The notes under the pieces: model-generated
Told to the model about the DNA's origin: nothing
Database searches by the model: none
What the model saw: the letters and a program-made list of their open reading frames with translations, nothing else
Assembly (NCBI RefSeq): GCF_001661345.1
Contig: NW_017962919.1
Location: forward strand, 372,001-436,000
Reading direction: 5' to 3'
Source: Ascoidea rubescens DSM 1968
Lineage: Eukaryota; Ascomycota; Saccharomycetes; Ascoideales; Ascoideaceae
Length of the DNA stretch: 64,000 nucleotides
Program-made: the position numbers and the translations under genes
Shown: positions 49,863 through 60,144 of the stretch, piece by piece
How the letters are laid out: every line of letters begins with the position of its first letter
Numbering within the stretch: the first letter of the stretch is position 1

Positions 49863-51677
49863 TTAGTCATTTTCAACAAAATATTTCCACTGTTTAATAT
49901 TTGCAATCAATGCTTTTTCCTTCTTTTTAAACTCATCTGTCATTTCATTCAATTTTGTTAAATGGTTTTGATTAATTTCATCAATTTGTTGTTGATTTTC
50001 TATAAACTTAGAAGACTTTTCTTCTTTGTAATCAATTGTTAATTCATTGATAGTAGAGTCATAAGCTTCTTTAAAAACTTTACTAAACAATACTTTATTT
50101 TGAATTTCATGTTCTTCGACTATCTTGTTCATCTCAATTTTGCCCTTTTCCCTTTCCTCTATAATCTGATCATCCAATAGTTTATTTTTTTTAACCAAGG
50201 AATATTTTTGTTTTTTAGCATCTTTTATTCTTGTTTTTTTTTCTATGATTAACTTTTCCAATTCTTCAACATTTTGATTTAGCTTTGCTATTTTTTCGTC
50301 CAACTTTTGATTTTTCGCTATAGTTTTTTTAATTGGATTTTGATCCTGGTTTTTAGTTGAAGTTGTTAAATTCGGCTCTTTGTTGCAATTGGTAAATAAT
50401 TGATCATAGTAATTTTTTTCTTTCAAGTAATCCAAGTAAAATGCTTGGATTGAAATTGAAAAAACTTTTAGAGTCTCTATTATTGTAGTTACATTATATA
50501 TTTTTCTTAGATATGATATTATGATTTTGGTATTATTCCTTGAAGTATTCTTTTCAGAATTTTTTTCCTTGAGATGATTTTTTCTAATATATTCAAATGC
50601 ATTATTAATGGGGATATCAGTATATAAATCGCTATTAGAAAGGTTGTTATTATTGTTTATTATTGTATTTGTTATATTATAACGATTTGCAACAAGTTTG
50701 AACAAGTAGCTGATTTTCAATAGACTAAAACCCAGAGAACTCTTTTGATAAAGTAATATAACTAAATGAAAAAAATAAATGAAAATTCGATTCTTTTGCA
50801 TAAATAACTCAAAGGATTGATTCGTTGTTTTTGTCGTTTGTGGTGCCACTATTGGTGGAGGCTCATCTTTAATCTTTGATTTTTTCTTTTCAAAAGGTTT
50901 TACATCATTTTGCTGATTTATATTATGAGTGTTAAAGTCATCATCTGGAAGAAAGAACGAGCCAAACTTCAAGATAATAAGTGATAAAATTGGCAATAGC
51001 TTATCGTTCATGTAATCTTCTAGCTCTGGATTAACAAGATCTTCATTATCAGTCTCATTTTCAGTTGTATTGTTATTATCATTGTGCTTATAGCCACCCA
51101 TGTATCTTAATTTAAATAACTTGATTGAAAGCAAATTGGTCAAAATCAACAAAAAAGAGATATTTATCTGAATTCGTTCCAAATTCTTGATTTTGGAACT
51201 GTCCAAAAGCTCTCCATTTTTATCAAACACAATCTCAAAGGTGGTGTTAATAGCACCAATGTTATTGCCATCATCAGCTAGCTCATCCTTGAAAATAAAC
51301 AAGTACACAGGCTTAATTGATATCACGAAATTGATCAAATTTATGAAATTGATATGGATCAAGTTGTATTCGGTTTTAACATCGTCATTAGCTAAATTGA
51401 GTCCTCCTCTGGCACTATTGCCATCAAAGCAATTGGTCAAGAACCTGAAGACTATAAGAGAGCTTTTGAAGGCATTGCCTATGTTATCACTGACGAATCT
51501 CAGATACAATTGGCTATTCAATCGCTGTGCTATTGATTTCTCGTTCACCAACTGGATGATATAAGCTTTGTCTTTGCCTTGATCGTCTGATAATTCGTCC
51601 CATTTGCTGTCTTCTGACAATATATCAGAGTTGGAAAGAGTTCTGTCCAATATATCTAGTACAAAGCTCTTGTCCAT
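49863..51677 (-). CDS. Helical protein with C-terminal coiled coil, unknown function
   Basis: A 604-residue protein from the ATG at 51677. The first ~420 residues are rich in Leu, Ile and Phe in a helical, non-membrane pattern (for example INISFLLILTNLLSIKLFKL), suggestive of an alpha-solenoid. The last ~150 residues (about 445-600) are a long, charged coiled coil, rich in Glu and Lys. A Pro-rich DEPPPIVAPQ lies near residue 270, and an Asp/Asn-rich loop near 205. I recognise no family; a scaffold, tether or kinetochore/spindle role would fit the architecture, but that is inference. It shares a 199-base divergent promoter with REV3. The frame's length and regularity argue that it is real. Confidence 0.8.
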   Translation of the reverse strand: MDKSFVLDILDRTLSNSDILSEDSKWDELSDDQGKDKAYIIQLVNEKSIAQRLNSQLYLRFVSDNIGNAFKSSLIVFRFLTNCFDGNSARGGLNLANDDVKTEYNLIHINFINLINFVISIKPVYLFIFKDELADDGNNIGAINTTFEIVFDKNGELLDSSKIKNLERIQINISFLLILTNLLSIKLFKLRYMGGYKHNDNNNTTENETDNEDLVNPELEDYMNDKLLPILSLIILKFGSFFLPDDDFNTHNINQQNDVKPFEKKKSKIKDEPPPIVAPQTTKTTNQSFELFMQKNRIFIYFFHLVILLYQKSSLGFSLLKISYLFKLVANRYNITNTIINNNNNLSNSDLYTDIPINNAFEYIRKNHLKEKNSEKNTSRNNTKIIISYLRKIYNVTTIIETLKVFSISIQAFYLDYLKEKNYYDQLFTNCNKEPNLTTSTKNQDQNPIKKTIAKNQKLDEKIAKLNQNVEELEKLIIEKKTRIKDAKKQKYSLVKKNKLLDDQIIEEREKGKIEMNKIVEEHEIQNKVLFSKVFKEAYDSTINELTIDYKEEKSSKFIENQQQIDEINQNHLTKLNEMTDEFKKKEKALIANIKQWKYFVEND

Positions 51678-51858
51678 GTTGTTCTTCAGTAGATGCTGCT
51701 TGAGAGTCGTCTTTCATTATAAACACAACTGTTTGGAGGAATGAGAAAGTTTAAAGCAAAAAAACAAAAGTGGCGTCTCGACTCTCAGACACCAGAATCG
51801 TATGCAAACTCTACTATCCAAATCTGTGCTCTTCAATTCAGGCTCTGGGTCGAAGAGA

Positions 51859-51864
51859 ATGTAA
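51859..51864 (+). promoter_or_regulatory. Start-stop (ATGTAA) immediately upstream of REV3
   Basis: ATG followed directly by TAA ends 12 bases before the REV3 ATG at 51877. If transcribed, it is a minimal upstream ORF that could hold back initiation at REV3. The divergent gene starts only 199 bases away, so it probably lies within the REV3 leader. Confidence 0.4.
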
Positions 51865-51876
51865 CTGTTGCGCGAT

Positions 51877-54800
51877 ATGCCTGGGAACTTATCTGATATA
51901 GACTTTGATTCAGATTTCGAGTCAGATTTCGAGTCGAATTTGGTGTTTTCATCTCCTGGAGATAGCAGTCTTGCTGAAATGCTCCATAACAGTCCTCAAA
52001 AAAATGGAAGCAAGCAGAATGGAAGCAAAGGCAGCTTGGGATTTGGTACAGAAGAGACTGAACAAGGGGAACAGGTGGTGAAAGTGCAGATAAACTCAAT
52101 TGATTCCTATCAGGCTGTTTCCACTTTTTTGGATAATTCTATCATCAATATCGATCCAAACAGTCTACAGAATTACAATATGAACAACAAAGATAATACC
52201 AGCTCTTATATCAACAAAACGCATGTATTGAAGTTCAATGTGGTTCCAGTGATAAGAATTTTTGGCTCTTTGAAAACTGGACACACTGTTTTAGTTCATA
52301 TTCATGGAGTTTATCCTTATTTTTTTCTCGACTTCAAAAACATATTAGTCAGAGAAAATGTTTTGAAAAAGAAATATTCAGACAAAGAAAATTCAGACAA
52401 ATACATCGACGATTCGTTGGATTTTATCAATGATAATTGCGACTACTTGAAAGATTTATTGGAAAGTCAAATAGAAATTGCTTACAAGAGAAATGAAAAA
52501 AAGAACAAGAAAAAACAGAATAATTTGAACCAGGATGAAGTGAATTTCTTGAATATGATTGGAAAAGATCCAAGTAAATATGATTTCACTCGAAATAATT
52601 ATTTTAAATATAATTCCACAAAACAGAGAAAAAATTTCAAATATATCGCCGATGTTTCAGTGGTGAAATCAACTCCATTTTATGGCTATAATATTGGTTA
52701 CAAGTTGTTTTATAAAGTTTCGTTATTATCCCCTGTTTATCATTCGAAATTGGTCAACATCATCAATGAAAATACCATCACCAGTCCTCTATTGAAGAAT
52801 ATTAAAATTTACGAGTCTCACATTCCTTATATTCTACAGTTTTTAACCGATTTTAATCTCTTTGGATGTTCTTGGCTAAACATAGACAAAAATTTGATAT
52901 TTTTAAGAAACCCTATATTTAATATTAAAATAAGCCCCTCTGATAATGAAAAAGATAAACCTGAAAACCAAAATCAAAATCAAAATAATAATGCCAATGA
53001 AATTAGTGAAAATGATAATAATGATAATAGTGATGATAATGGCGATGATAATGGTGATCAAAATATAAAAGCTCACCACGGTTTAACAAATAAGGCTAAA
53101 TTAAATAATGATATCATTAATTTAACTCGAAATTTAGTTAATCAAAACAATTCAAATGTTTTATTAAACATAAAAAGGATTGGAAGAACATTTTTAGAAA
53201 TAGATATACCATGTCAGTCCATTTCTAATCGATCCAAGTTAAAGAAAAGGGATTTGCACCATGATTTTTTAGAGTATTTTCAGCATAAATATAATAAAGA
53301 TTATGAAGCAAATTTTAAAGAAAAATATTTATCAAGTACAGATGAAATTATAAAAGATACAAATTACCAAAGAAAACTTCGAAATAAACCAAGTTTTGAA
53401 CCTCAGCCCTCAATTGAAAGAGCCCTTAATATTAACGATAAAAATTTCACTGATTGGAGTTTACAAGCTGATTTAGATGATTTGTTTAGCTATATTTTAG
53501 ACTCTTTAAAAGAAAAGAGTAAAAATAATAAAGATAAAAATGAAAATGAAAATGAGTTGTCATTTGAGAATTATATTACAAATATCAACAACTTTAATAA
53601 TGTTAATGAAACTTTATTGAAGCATATAAAAACTCCTATGGAAATTTTAAATAAACTATTTCCAGTTTTGCCGAAAAATAAAGTTACTTTGCAAAAAATT
53701 AATGAAGAAACAAAAAATTCTTCATTTTTCGACAATGATGATTTTATCAACTTTAGTGATGACAATATTTATGATATTCCACTTAATAACAATCCCATAG
53801 GCAATTTTGATGGCAAAAACTTTACTTCTGACAATAATGTTGATAATGCTAAAACAAATAATGATAATAATAATAATAAGAAATTACCCGCAATCAATCA
53901 AAACTCATCTCATATTGATCGTAATACAAAAGGCATTTCAACAAAAAGCGAAAAGTTATTTACAAATGAAGGCTTTTTAGCAAACTCATCTCCAATGAAA
54001 TTTGTGGATGGCACTGAAAAAAATAATAATTCTGGCTCCTACAAAAATGAAATCGAAATTGAGGATATTGATGTTTATTTCTCTCAACAAAAATCTAGAA
54101 ATTTGAACAGTCAAGGATTAATGTCGCAAAGACCATTTTCTCAAGCTTTTCAAAGTTCTCTAAAATCTATAAGGTCTGATATATTTGATAGCACATTTTC
54201 ATCCAAGACTTCATTTAGTGAAAACCCTTCTTACATAAATTATTTTGGTTTGAATTCAAATTCTAATTATTGTTACTCTTACATTGTTTTACAGCCAGAT
54301 TCAGATGATATTATGGAATCATTTGAAAAAGAATATGATTTGCCAAAGATCGAGTATAATGATCCATTTTATAGCGCAAAAGAAGATATACTGAAGACAT
54401 CTCATGTTTACGCAGGAAAGAAATATATCCTTAAATGTTCAGATAAAGATTGTTTGCCCGGTGTAAAAATTGGTGCTGGAATAAACTCGATATCGGAAAT
54501 TCTTAGACGACAAGTTGAAAATCAAATTGCAAATTTCGAGAATCATTCAATCAAAAGAAAAATAAATATTAATAATTCTAAAATTTGGAAGTATGTTATT
54601 AAACCTCCAAGTTACAATGAAGTTGATGTGGATCAAATTGTACATGATACACATATCAAGAAAAGTAAAGAATTGTTATTGAAGAGAAAACAAAGGGCTA
54701 GTTTTTCTGATGAGAATACTGACGTTGACAGCGATGATAGTGAAAACAGTAGGTCTATTGAAGATCAAGAAGATATGGATTTGTCGTTGTTTTATTCCCA

Positions 54801-57423
54801 ATACAGAAAAAAACGTAGAAGTCTGTTGTTTTCATCTCAAGTTGAACCGACAACTCAAAAAGTGAAGTTTGGATTTAAATATCAAACTCCTAAACATAAA
54901 ATACAGAAGAAACCCAACCAATATAACCATTTGACTGTTTTTACAATTGAAATACATGTTAATGCAAGACCAGATTTTGTTCCAGATCCACTAGTTGATG
55001 AGATAACTGCAATATTTTGGAAATTTGAAGAAGAAACTATGCCCTTTGATTTGGGAATTTCTAACACTGGAATATTTTTGTTAGATTCTAAAAGACAAAA
55101 CTTACTGACAAGTTTTTCGAGATTGACTACTATTCCAATTGGACATTATGAAGAACTTGAAATGCTCATAGAACTCGGCAATCTAGTTCAATTAGTGGAT
55201 CCAGACATACTTGCAGGTTTTGAGGTTCATTCGTCATCATGGGGCTATGTAATTGAAAGAAGCAGAGCCATTTATCAATATGATTTATGTGAAGCTTTAT
55301 CAAGGGTGAGCTCGAATTATAAGAATAAGGTCGGGGATAAATGGGGCTATACTCATGCTTCAGCATTCAAGATTACTGGTAGGCATATGATAAACATTTG
55401 GAGACATTTAAGGTCAATTTTTGACTTGCAAAAGTATTCGATTGAAAATATCACTTATCATGTTTTACATGAAAGAATAGCATATTATGATTGTCACACA
55501 TTGACTAGTCTTTTTCATGGATTGCCAGGAGAAAAGGCTATTTTTCTAAATTACTGGCTAAAAAGGATTGAGATCAATTTAAAATTATTGCAGTCTTCAG
55601 ATTTAATTTCAAGAACAGCAGAACAAGCAAGATTGGGAGGTATTGATTTTTATTCAGTTTTATACAGAGGATCTCAATATAAAGTTGAATCATTCATGGT
55701 TAGAATGTGCAAAGCAGAGAATTTTATGTTATATTCACCAAGTAAGAAACAAGTACAAAAACAAACAGCTCTAGATTGTATTCCATTGGTGATGGAGCCT
55801 GATTCTTCATATTTCAAGAGTCCGGTAGTTGTTTTGGATTTCCAATCATTATATCCATCAGTTATGATTGCATATAATTATTGTTATTCTACAATTTTGG
55901 GGAAGTTGCAAGGATTTGACGCAAAAAATGGTAACGAGATTGGTTGCATTAATCTTAAATTACCTGCTGGTTTATTAGAGTTGCTTGAAGATGATATAAC
56001 CATATCGCCAAATGGGTATATGTTTGTCAAGCCGAATATCCGAAAATCGTTATTAGCGAAAATGTTGGAAGAATTATTGGAAAGTAGAATTATGGTTAAG
56101 GAGACTATGGATTTATTAAAAGATGACAGGGGGCTTTATAAGTTATTTTATAACAGGCAATTGGGATTAAAGTTAGTTGCAAATGTCACATATGGGTATA
56201 CATCTGCCACATTTTCTGGTAGAATGCCATGCTCAGCAGTAGCGGATAGTATTGTGCAGACAGGAAGAGAGATATTGGAAAAATCTGTTGAATTTATTGA
56301 GAATAATGAGAAATGGAATGCCAAAGTTGTTTATGGGGATACAGATTCATTATTTGTTTGTTTAATGGGTAAATCAAAAGACGAGGCCTTTGAGATCGGG
56401 AGGGAAATAGCAGAATCGGTAACTAAACGCAATCCAAAACCCATAAAATTAAAATTTGAGAAGGTTTATTTTCCCAGCGTTTTAATTGCTAAAAAAAGAT
56501 ATGTTGGGTATTCTTATGAGTTTAAAGAACAGGTTGAACCCAAATTTGATGCCAAAGGAATTGAAACAGTTAGAAGAGATGGTACGCCAGCGCAGCAGAA
56601 AATATTAGAGAAAAGTTTGAGAATGTTATTTGAAGAACCTGATATTTCTAAAATTAAAAAGTACGTTCAAGAGCAGTTTTATAAAATAATTGTTGGGAAA
56701 GTTTCTATTAAAGATTTTTGTTTTGCCAAAGAAGTTAAGATTGGGTCATATAAAGATGTTCGATACATGCCTGCAGGAGCAGCATTAATAGCTGAGAAAA
56801 TGGAAGAAGATGATAGATTGGAGCCACAATATAAAGAAAGAGTTCCATATTTGATAAGAAAAGGTAAGAAAGGAGAAATATTGAGAAAACGAGCAATATC
56901 ACCAGAAGAGTTTATTAATAATCCGAACAAATATGAATTAGATTATGACTATTATATTCGAAAGAATATTATTCCACCGTTAGAGAGGGTGTTTAATTTG
57001 ATTGGTGTTAATGTATTAAGATGGTATGAAGATATGCCGAAATTTGGTAATGGGATAATTGAGAATAATAAGGAGATTGAAAAAGGAGGACTAAATAAAT
57101 ATATCAAGAAGAATAATTGTTTTATTTGTTATAAAAATGAGATTTTAAAGGATTTTATTTGTTTTAATTGTTATTTTGATAAAAGGAATACGGTGGTTAA
57201 GATAATTGATAAGATAAAAAAAGTTGAGGAGAAAAATTATAAGATCAAGACAATTTGCAAAAATTGTTCATTGAATGGTAAGAGTAATTATAGCAATGAC
57301 ATTGATAGGATAATGTGTTGCAATCAAGATTGTTCAATTTATTATCAACGAAAGAAAAGTGAGTTGAAAATGGAAGATCTAAATCGAAAAGAGAGGTTAG
57401 TTAAGCAGTTGTTAGATTTTTAG
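51877..57423 (+). CDS. REV3: DNA polymerase zeta catalytic subunit Rev3
   Basis: An 1848-residue B-family polymerase for translesion synthesis, with Rev7 and the Pol31-Pol32 subunits. The N-terminal domain (GSLKTGHTVLVHIHGVYPYF; ADVSVVKSTPFYGYNIGYKL; YESHIPYILQFLTDFNLFGC) matches yeast Rev3. The polymerase core has motif A VVLDFQSLYPSVMIAYNY, motif B VANVTYGYTSATFSGRMPC and motif C YGDTDS at about 1486-1491. The C-terminus has two Cys clusters: CFICYKN...CFNC (CysA, zinc) and CKNC...CCNQDC (CysB, which holds Fe-S in the family). It is longer than S. cerevisiae Rev3 (1504), by Asn/Asp-rich inserts around 365-400 and 540-760. I chose the ATG at 51877; the frame upstream opens only at TTG. Confidence 0.96.
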   Translation: MPGNLSDIDFDSDFESDFESNLVFSSPGDSSLAEMLHNSPQKNGSKQNGSKGSLGFGTEETEQGEQVVKVQINSIDSYQAVSTFLDNSIINIDPNSLQNYNMNNKDNTSSYINKTHVLKFNVVPVIRIFGSLKTGHTVLVHIHGVYPYFFLDFKNILVRENVLKKKYSDKENSDKYIDDSLDFINDNCDYLKDLLESQIEIAYKRNEKKNKKKQNNLNQDEVNFLNMIGKDPSKYDFTRNNYFKYNSTKQRKNFKYIADVSVVKSTPFYGYNIGYKLFYKVSLLSPVYHSKLVNIINENTITSPLLKNIKIYESHIPYILQFLTDFNLFGCSWLNIDKNLIFLRNPIFNIKISPSDNEKDKPENQNQNQNNNANEISENDNNDNSDDNGDDNGDQNIKAHHGLTNKAKLNNDIINLTRNLVNQNNSNVLLNIKRIGRTFLEIDIPCQSISNRSKLKKRDLHHDFLEYFQHKYNKDYEANFKEKYLSSTDEIIKDTNYQRKLRNKPSFEPQPSIERALNINDKNFTDWSLQADLDDLFSYILDSLKEKSKNNKDKNENENELSFENYITNINNFNNVNETLLKHIKTPMEILNKLFPVLPKNKVTLQKINEETKNSSFFDNDDFINFSDDNIYDIPLNNNPIGNFDGKNFTSDNNVDNAKTNNDNNNNKKLPAINQNSSHIDRNTKGISTKSEKLFTNEGFLANSSPMKFVDGTEKNNNSGSYKNEIEIEDIDVYFSQQKSRNLNSQGLMSQRPFSQAFQSSLKSIRSDIFDSTFSSKTSFSENPSYINYFGLNSNSNYCYSYIVLQPDSDDIMESFEKEYDLPKIEYNDPFYSAKEDILKTSHVYAGKKYILKCSDKDCLPGVKIGAGINSISEILRRQVENQIANFENHSIKRKININNSKIWKYVIKPPSYNEVDVDQIVHDTHIKKSKELLLKRKQRASFSDENTDVDSDDSENSRSIEDQEDMDLSLFYSQYRKKRRSLLFSSQVEPTTQKVKFGFKYQTPKHKIQKKPNQYNHLTVFTIEIHVNARPDFVPDPLVDEITAIFWKFEEETMPFDLGISNTGIFLLDSKRQNLLTSFSRLTTIPIGHYEELEMLIELGNLVQLVDPDILAGFEVHSSSWGYVIERSRAIYQYDLCEALSRVSSNYKNKVGDKWGYTHASAFKITGRHMINIWRHLRSIFDLQKYSIENITYHVLHERIAYYDCHTLTSLFHGLPGEKAIFLNYWLKRIEINLKLLQSSDLISRTAEQARLGGIDFYSVLYRGSQYKVESFMVRMCKAENFMLYSPSKKQVQKQTALDCIPLVMEPDSSYFKSPVVVLDFQSLYPSVMIAYNYCYSTILGKLQGFDAKNGNEIGCINLKLPAGLLELLEDDITISPNGYMFVKPNIRKSLLAKMLEELLESRIMVKETMDLLKDDRGLYKLFYNRQLGLKLVANVTYGYTSATFSGRMPCSAVADSIVQTGREILEKSVEFIENNEKWNAKVVYGDTDSLFVCLMGKSKDEAFEIGREIAESVTKRNPKPIKLKFEKVYFPSVLIAKKRYVGYSYEFKEQVEPKFDAKGIETVRRDGTPAQQKILEKSLRMLFEEPDISKIKKYVQEQFYKIIVGKVSIKDFCFAKEVKIGSYKDVRYMPAGAALIAEKMEEDDRLEPQYKERVPYLIRKGKKGEILRKRAISPEEFINNPNKYELDYDYYIRKNIIPPLERVFNLIGVNVLRWYEDMPKFGNGIIENNKEIEKGGLNKYIKKNNCFICYKNEILKDFICFNCYFDKRNTVVKIIDKIKKVEEKNYKIKTICKNCSLNGKSNYSNDIDRIMCCNQDCSIYYQRKKSELKMEDLNRKERLVKQLLDF

Positions 57424-58206
57424 ATTTTTTTTAGATTTTTAGGCTTTTGTTAAGCTTTTAGGCTTTTAGATGGGCTTTTGGAGTGTGACAAAAATGTAGC
57501 AAAAGACTTTTAAAAAGTAGATGCAAATGCGACTCAGATAAGCCAGATTAAAATGGACTGAATACAATCGGCTGAACAGAATGGGCTGAATGAAATGAAT
57601 TGCAATTAATAGAAGTAGATTCAATTGATTGGAGATGCTGTTCGGTGTTAAGCGTGTAATTGGAGGAAGAATTTAAGGTTTCGGGGTGCAGTGATTGAAG
57701 CTGAAAAATGAAAATAAAAAACCAGCAAAATAAAGTTTCAGATTTGAAATGACGAAATTTGTTATCAGGAGTGGTTTAATTCTTCTTTGTGTATTTTTGG
57801 AATAATCTTGGAAGAATCTTGGTGTTTTCTTGGTATTCCTTGGAATATTCTTGGTGGGTTTTTGTTGTCCTTGCCCTTGTTTTTTCTTGTAATACGAGCA
57901 AAAAAACTGGTAGATTTTTTCATTTGTACTGGACTGAAAAATGAGTTGATTTATTTAGATAACAAAATTAAGTTTGAGACAAATATAGAAAAGAATGCAC
58001 TTGAAGAGGAATTTGAGAGTAAGAATAATCCAAGTAAGGTGAAAAAAAGAGAGAAAAAGGAACCAAGAGAAAAGAATAAAAACAATACACAAATTCGAAG
58101 GAAGTTAAGTATAAGAAATAAAGAATACGAAGAATGAAAATAGAAATAAAAATAGCAATAAAAATAAAGAATCAATAAAAAAAAACCAGTGAGAAAAAAG
58201 CATAAT
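57424..58206. other. Convergent intergenic region REV3-CRH1
   Basis: It starts with repeated TAGATTTTT/TAGGCTTTT units after the REV3 stop. A frame at 57787-58137 is open but has no ATG (it begins with TTG), so I do not call it. No gene is supported. Confidence 0.5.
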
Positions 58207-59328
58207 CTATAGTAATATTACAATTGATGATATTGATAAAATAGTAAACACAGTAAAATAATGTAATGAGCTAGCATCAAATGGAGAGACTAAATGCATT
58301 GCTTTGGCTTCGCTTGAAGATGATTGAGAAGAGGTGACATTGTCTGAATCTTCAGTGGTCGTTTCCTCTTCATCGTCGTTTGAGGCTGTTGAAGATTGAG
58401 ATCTGGTGGAAGAAGTGGAATTTCTTGCAGTTGATGTCGATAGACTTTCATCAGTACCACCAACTAAACTAGCAAATTCCACCTTAGCCTTTTGCACTCT
58501 TCCTAGGACTTCACCATTTTCAGCTTCGATTGAATCGTAATCACCCGAGGTATCTTTGTAAGTGTAAGAGTCACCGGTGGAGTAGTCTGTGATAACAAAT
58601 CTTTGAATGTAGAAGTGGAAAGGCAATTCGTCGTAGTCAGTTAAACCACCAGCCCACAGAATAGTACCTTCGGCGTTGTCAGAATCACCACCAGCCCATA
58701 AACCAATAAATAATCTGGAGGGGGTTTGTGGGAAACCATCAGAAGTGTTGTTGTAAAGGACTTTGGCTTTAATGCCGTCAATGTACCAGATGATTCTTTC
58801 GTTATCCCAATCTATGGTATAATTGTGGAATTCTTCTCTTGGGTCTTGCATTTGATACAAAGTTGATCTGTTCCAAAAAGTGGTATTGCCTTGATGAAAA
58901 AAATTCAAGCAAACCTCATAAGCATTACCACCAAACCATTCAATATCGATTTCATCCTCACAGTCACTTTGCAAGTAAACGGTTGAGATGATACCCTGTC
59001 CCGGCGAGGCCTTTGCGATGACTTCAAATTTTCCAAAGAGAATATACTCATTGGAGACTAAAGAAGGGTTATCAAAACGCTTATTGATAGACAAGACTAA
59101 GCCATCATCAGTGTAGTTGATTGTGCCTGCCTGAGAAGAGGTTGAGTAAACAGAGAAAAAATCAGACACTGAAGAATTGGAGGTAAAATTTGTTTCATAG
59201 GACTTTGCCAAAGCAGGATTTGGGTCGCACTCATCAGTGGTATTTAACGGATTACAGATATCCAAGTACGAATAAACGGGAGCGAGAAATAAAAGAAATA
59301 ACGAGAGAAAGGATAGAAAGCTGAGCAT
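58207..59328 (-). CDS. CRH1: GPI-anchored cell-wall chitin-glucan transglycosylase (Crh1 type)
   Basis: A 373-residue GH16 enzyme that links chitin to beta-glucan in the cell wall. It has a signal peptide (MLSFLSFLSLFLLFLAPVYS, about 1-20). The catalytic motif DEIDIEW is at about 125-131, with the nucleophile Glu126 and acid/base Glu130. IDWDNERIIWYIDG and LFIGLWAGG match the Crh family. A Ser/Thr/Glu-rich stalk (about 295-345) is followed by a hydrophobic end (FTVFTILSISSIVILL), as in GPI-anchored proteins. There is no chitin-binding CBM18 domain, so it resembles Crh1 rather than Utr2/Crh2. I chose the ATG at 59328 because the upstream frame opens at TTG and adds a second hydrophobic stretch. 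A TATA box lies 122 bases upstream. Confidence 0.92.
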   Translation of the reverse strand: MLSFLSFLSLFLLFLAPVYSYLDICNPLNTTDECDPNPALAKSYETNFTSNSSVSDFFSVYSTSSQAGTINYTDDGLVLSINKRFDNPSLVSNEYILFGKFEVIAKASPGQGIISTVYLQSDCEDEIDIEWFGGNAYEVCLNFFHQGNTTFWNRSTLYQMQDPREEFHNYTIDWDNERIIWYIDGIKAKVLYNNTSDGFPQTPSRLFIGLWAGGDSDNAEGTILWAGGLTDYDELPFHFYIQRFVITDYSTGDSYTYKDTSGDYDSIEAENGEVLGRVQKAKVEFASLVGGTDESLSTSTARNSTSSTRSQSSTASNDDEEETTTEDSDNVTSSQSSSSEAKAMHLVSPFDASSLHYFTVFTILSISSIVILL

Positions 59329-59449
59329 CTTTGTGGGCAAAAGAACGAAGGCACAGAAAGATAAACGAGAGAGAGACTGTAAAAAACAAACAAGATCGTA
59401 GATGGAGAAAAAAAAAGAACTAAACAGATGGAAATCAAGCAAAATACGC

Positions 59450-59457
59450 TATTTATA
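59450..59457 (-). promoter_or_regulatory. TATA box of CRH1
   Basis: Minus-strand TATAAATA, about 122 bases upstream of the CRH1 ATG at 59328. It is the same octamer as at the oxidase gene. Confidence 0.6.
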
Positions 59458-59723
59458 TGTGATGATTTACAGACAATAAACACTCTCCGATGATAAGTGA
59501 AAGAAGCGTAAGATGTTATGCTCCATGAGAATGTTATACAGCAGTATTTTGCGTGCTGCACAGCGACGCAAGCGATGCGATTGGCGGACAAAAACACTAT
59601 CCGTTTTTATTGCAATGGCTGTGCTGGGCCAATTGCAGGAAGCCGCGCCGAGAACACAGCAAGCCAACGGGTCTTGGCGGCACCGCGCACGTCAAAGTGA
59701 TTACAGTGCATGTACGCGCATCC

Positions 59724-59731
59724 TATAAATA
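59724..59731 (+). promoter_or_regulatory. Plus-strand TATA box inside the CRH1-VPH1 GC island
   Basis: TATAAATA on the plus strand, inside a GC-rich island and about 414 bases before the VPH1 ATG. That is far for VPH1, so it may drive a long leader or a separate transcript. Confidence 0.4.
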
Positions 59732-59941
59732 GTACCGCAGCATCCAGCTGTGTGTTGCAGCTAAGCCCGCACAATACGCGCGATGTTCAATCGCTGCGGT
59801 TAGGGCTGCGAGTCGGCACGCGCGTCGCCTCTTGCATGTCGGCTAGCCCCGTACCATCGGTGGGGATCTAGTTTTTTACACGTCGCGCCAGCCGTGTGGA
59901 TCTTATTAACAGTCACATTCAAGTCGTCCCAAACAGTATAT

Positions 59942-59947
59942 CACGTG
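59942..59947. promoter_or_regulatory. CACGTG E-box upstream of VPH1
   Basis: ATCACGTG, a full Cbf1 consensus (RTCACGTG), about 200 bases upstream of the VPH1 ATG. Confidence 0.45.
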
Positions 59948-60144
59948 CGCTTTCTTTTTGCAGCCAATGTCTTTTCGAGTTGCTTTCAACAGCTCCAACA
60001 AAAGCAGCAAAAGTAGCTTCACCAGAAGAAGAGCACTCAGCAGAAACACCAGACAGCGCAGCAGATATTGCTATTGCTCACACACCATTGCTAGACATAT
60101 CCTCTTGCCATTGCTTTTCTCCTCTACAACTCCACAACTCCACA

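Larger units (their letters stand above)
59329..60144. other. Divergent promoter region CRH1-VPH1 with GC island
   Basis: About 59540-59900 is GC-rich (37 of 60 bases in 59761-59820 by direct count). It contains two TATA boxes, one per strand, and a TCACGTG site. Short frames opened here are not conserved proteins. The last 200 bases are pyrimidine- and CA-rich, like a yeast leader. Confidence 0.55.

Noticed and set aside
57787-58137. 116-codon frame with a hydrophobic start and a charged end
   Set aside because: It has no ATG at all; the first codon is TTG. It lies in a convergent intergenic region.
59329-59442. Longer N-terminus for CRH1
   Set aside because: The extension starts at TTG and would place a second hydrophobic stretch before a perfect signal peptide at the ATG 59328. 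A TATA box lies just upstream of it.
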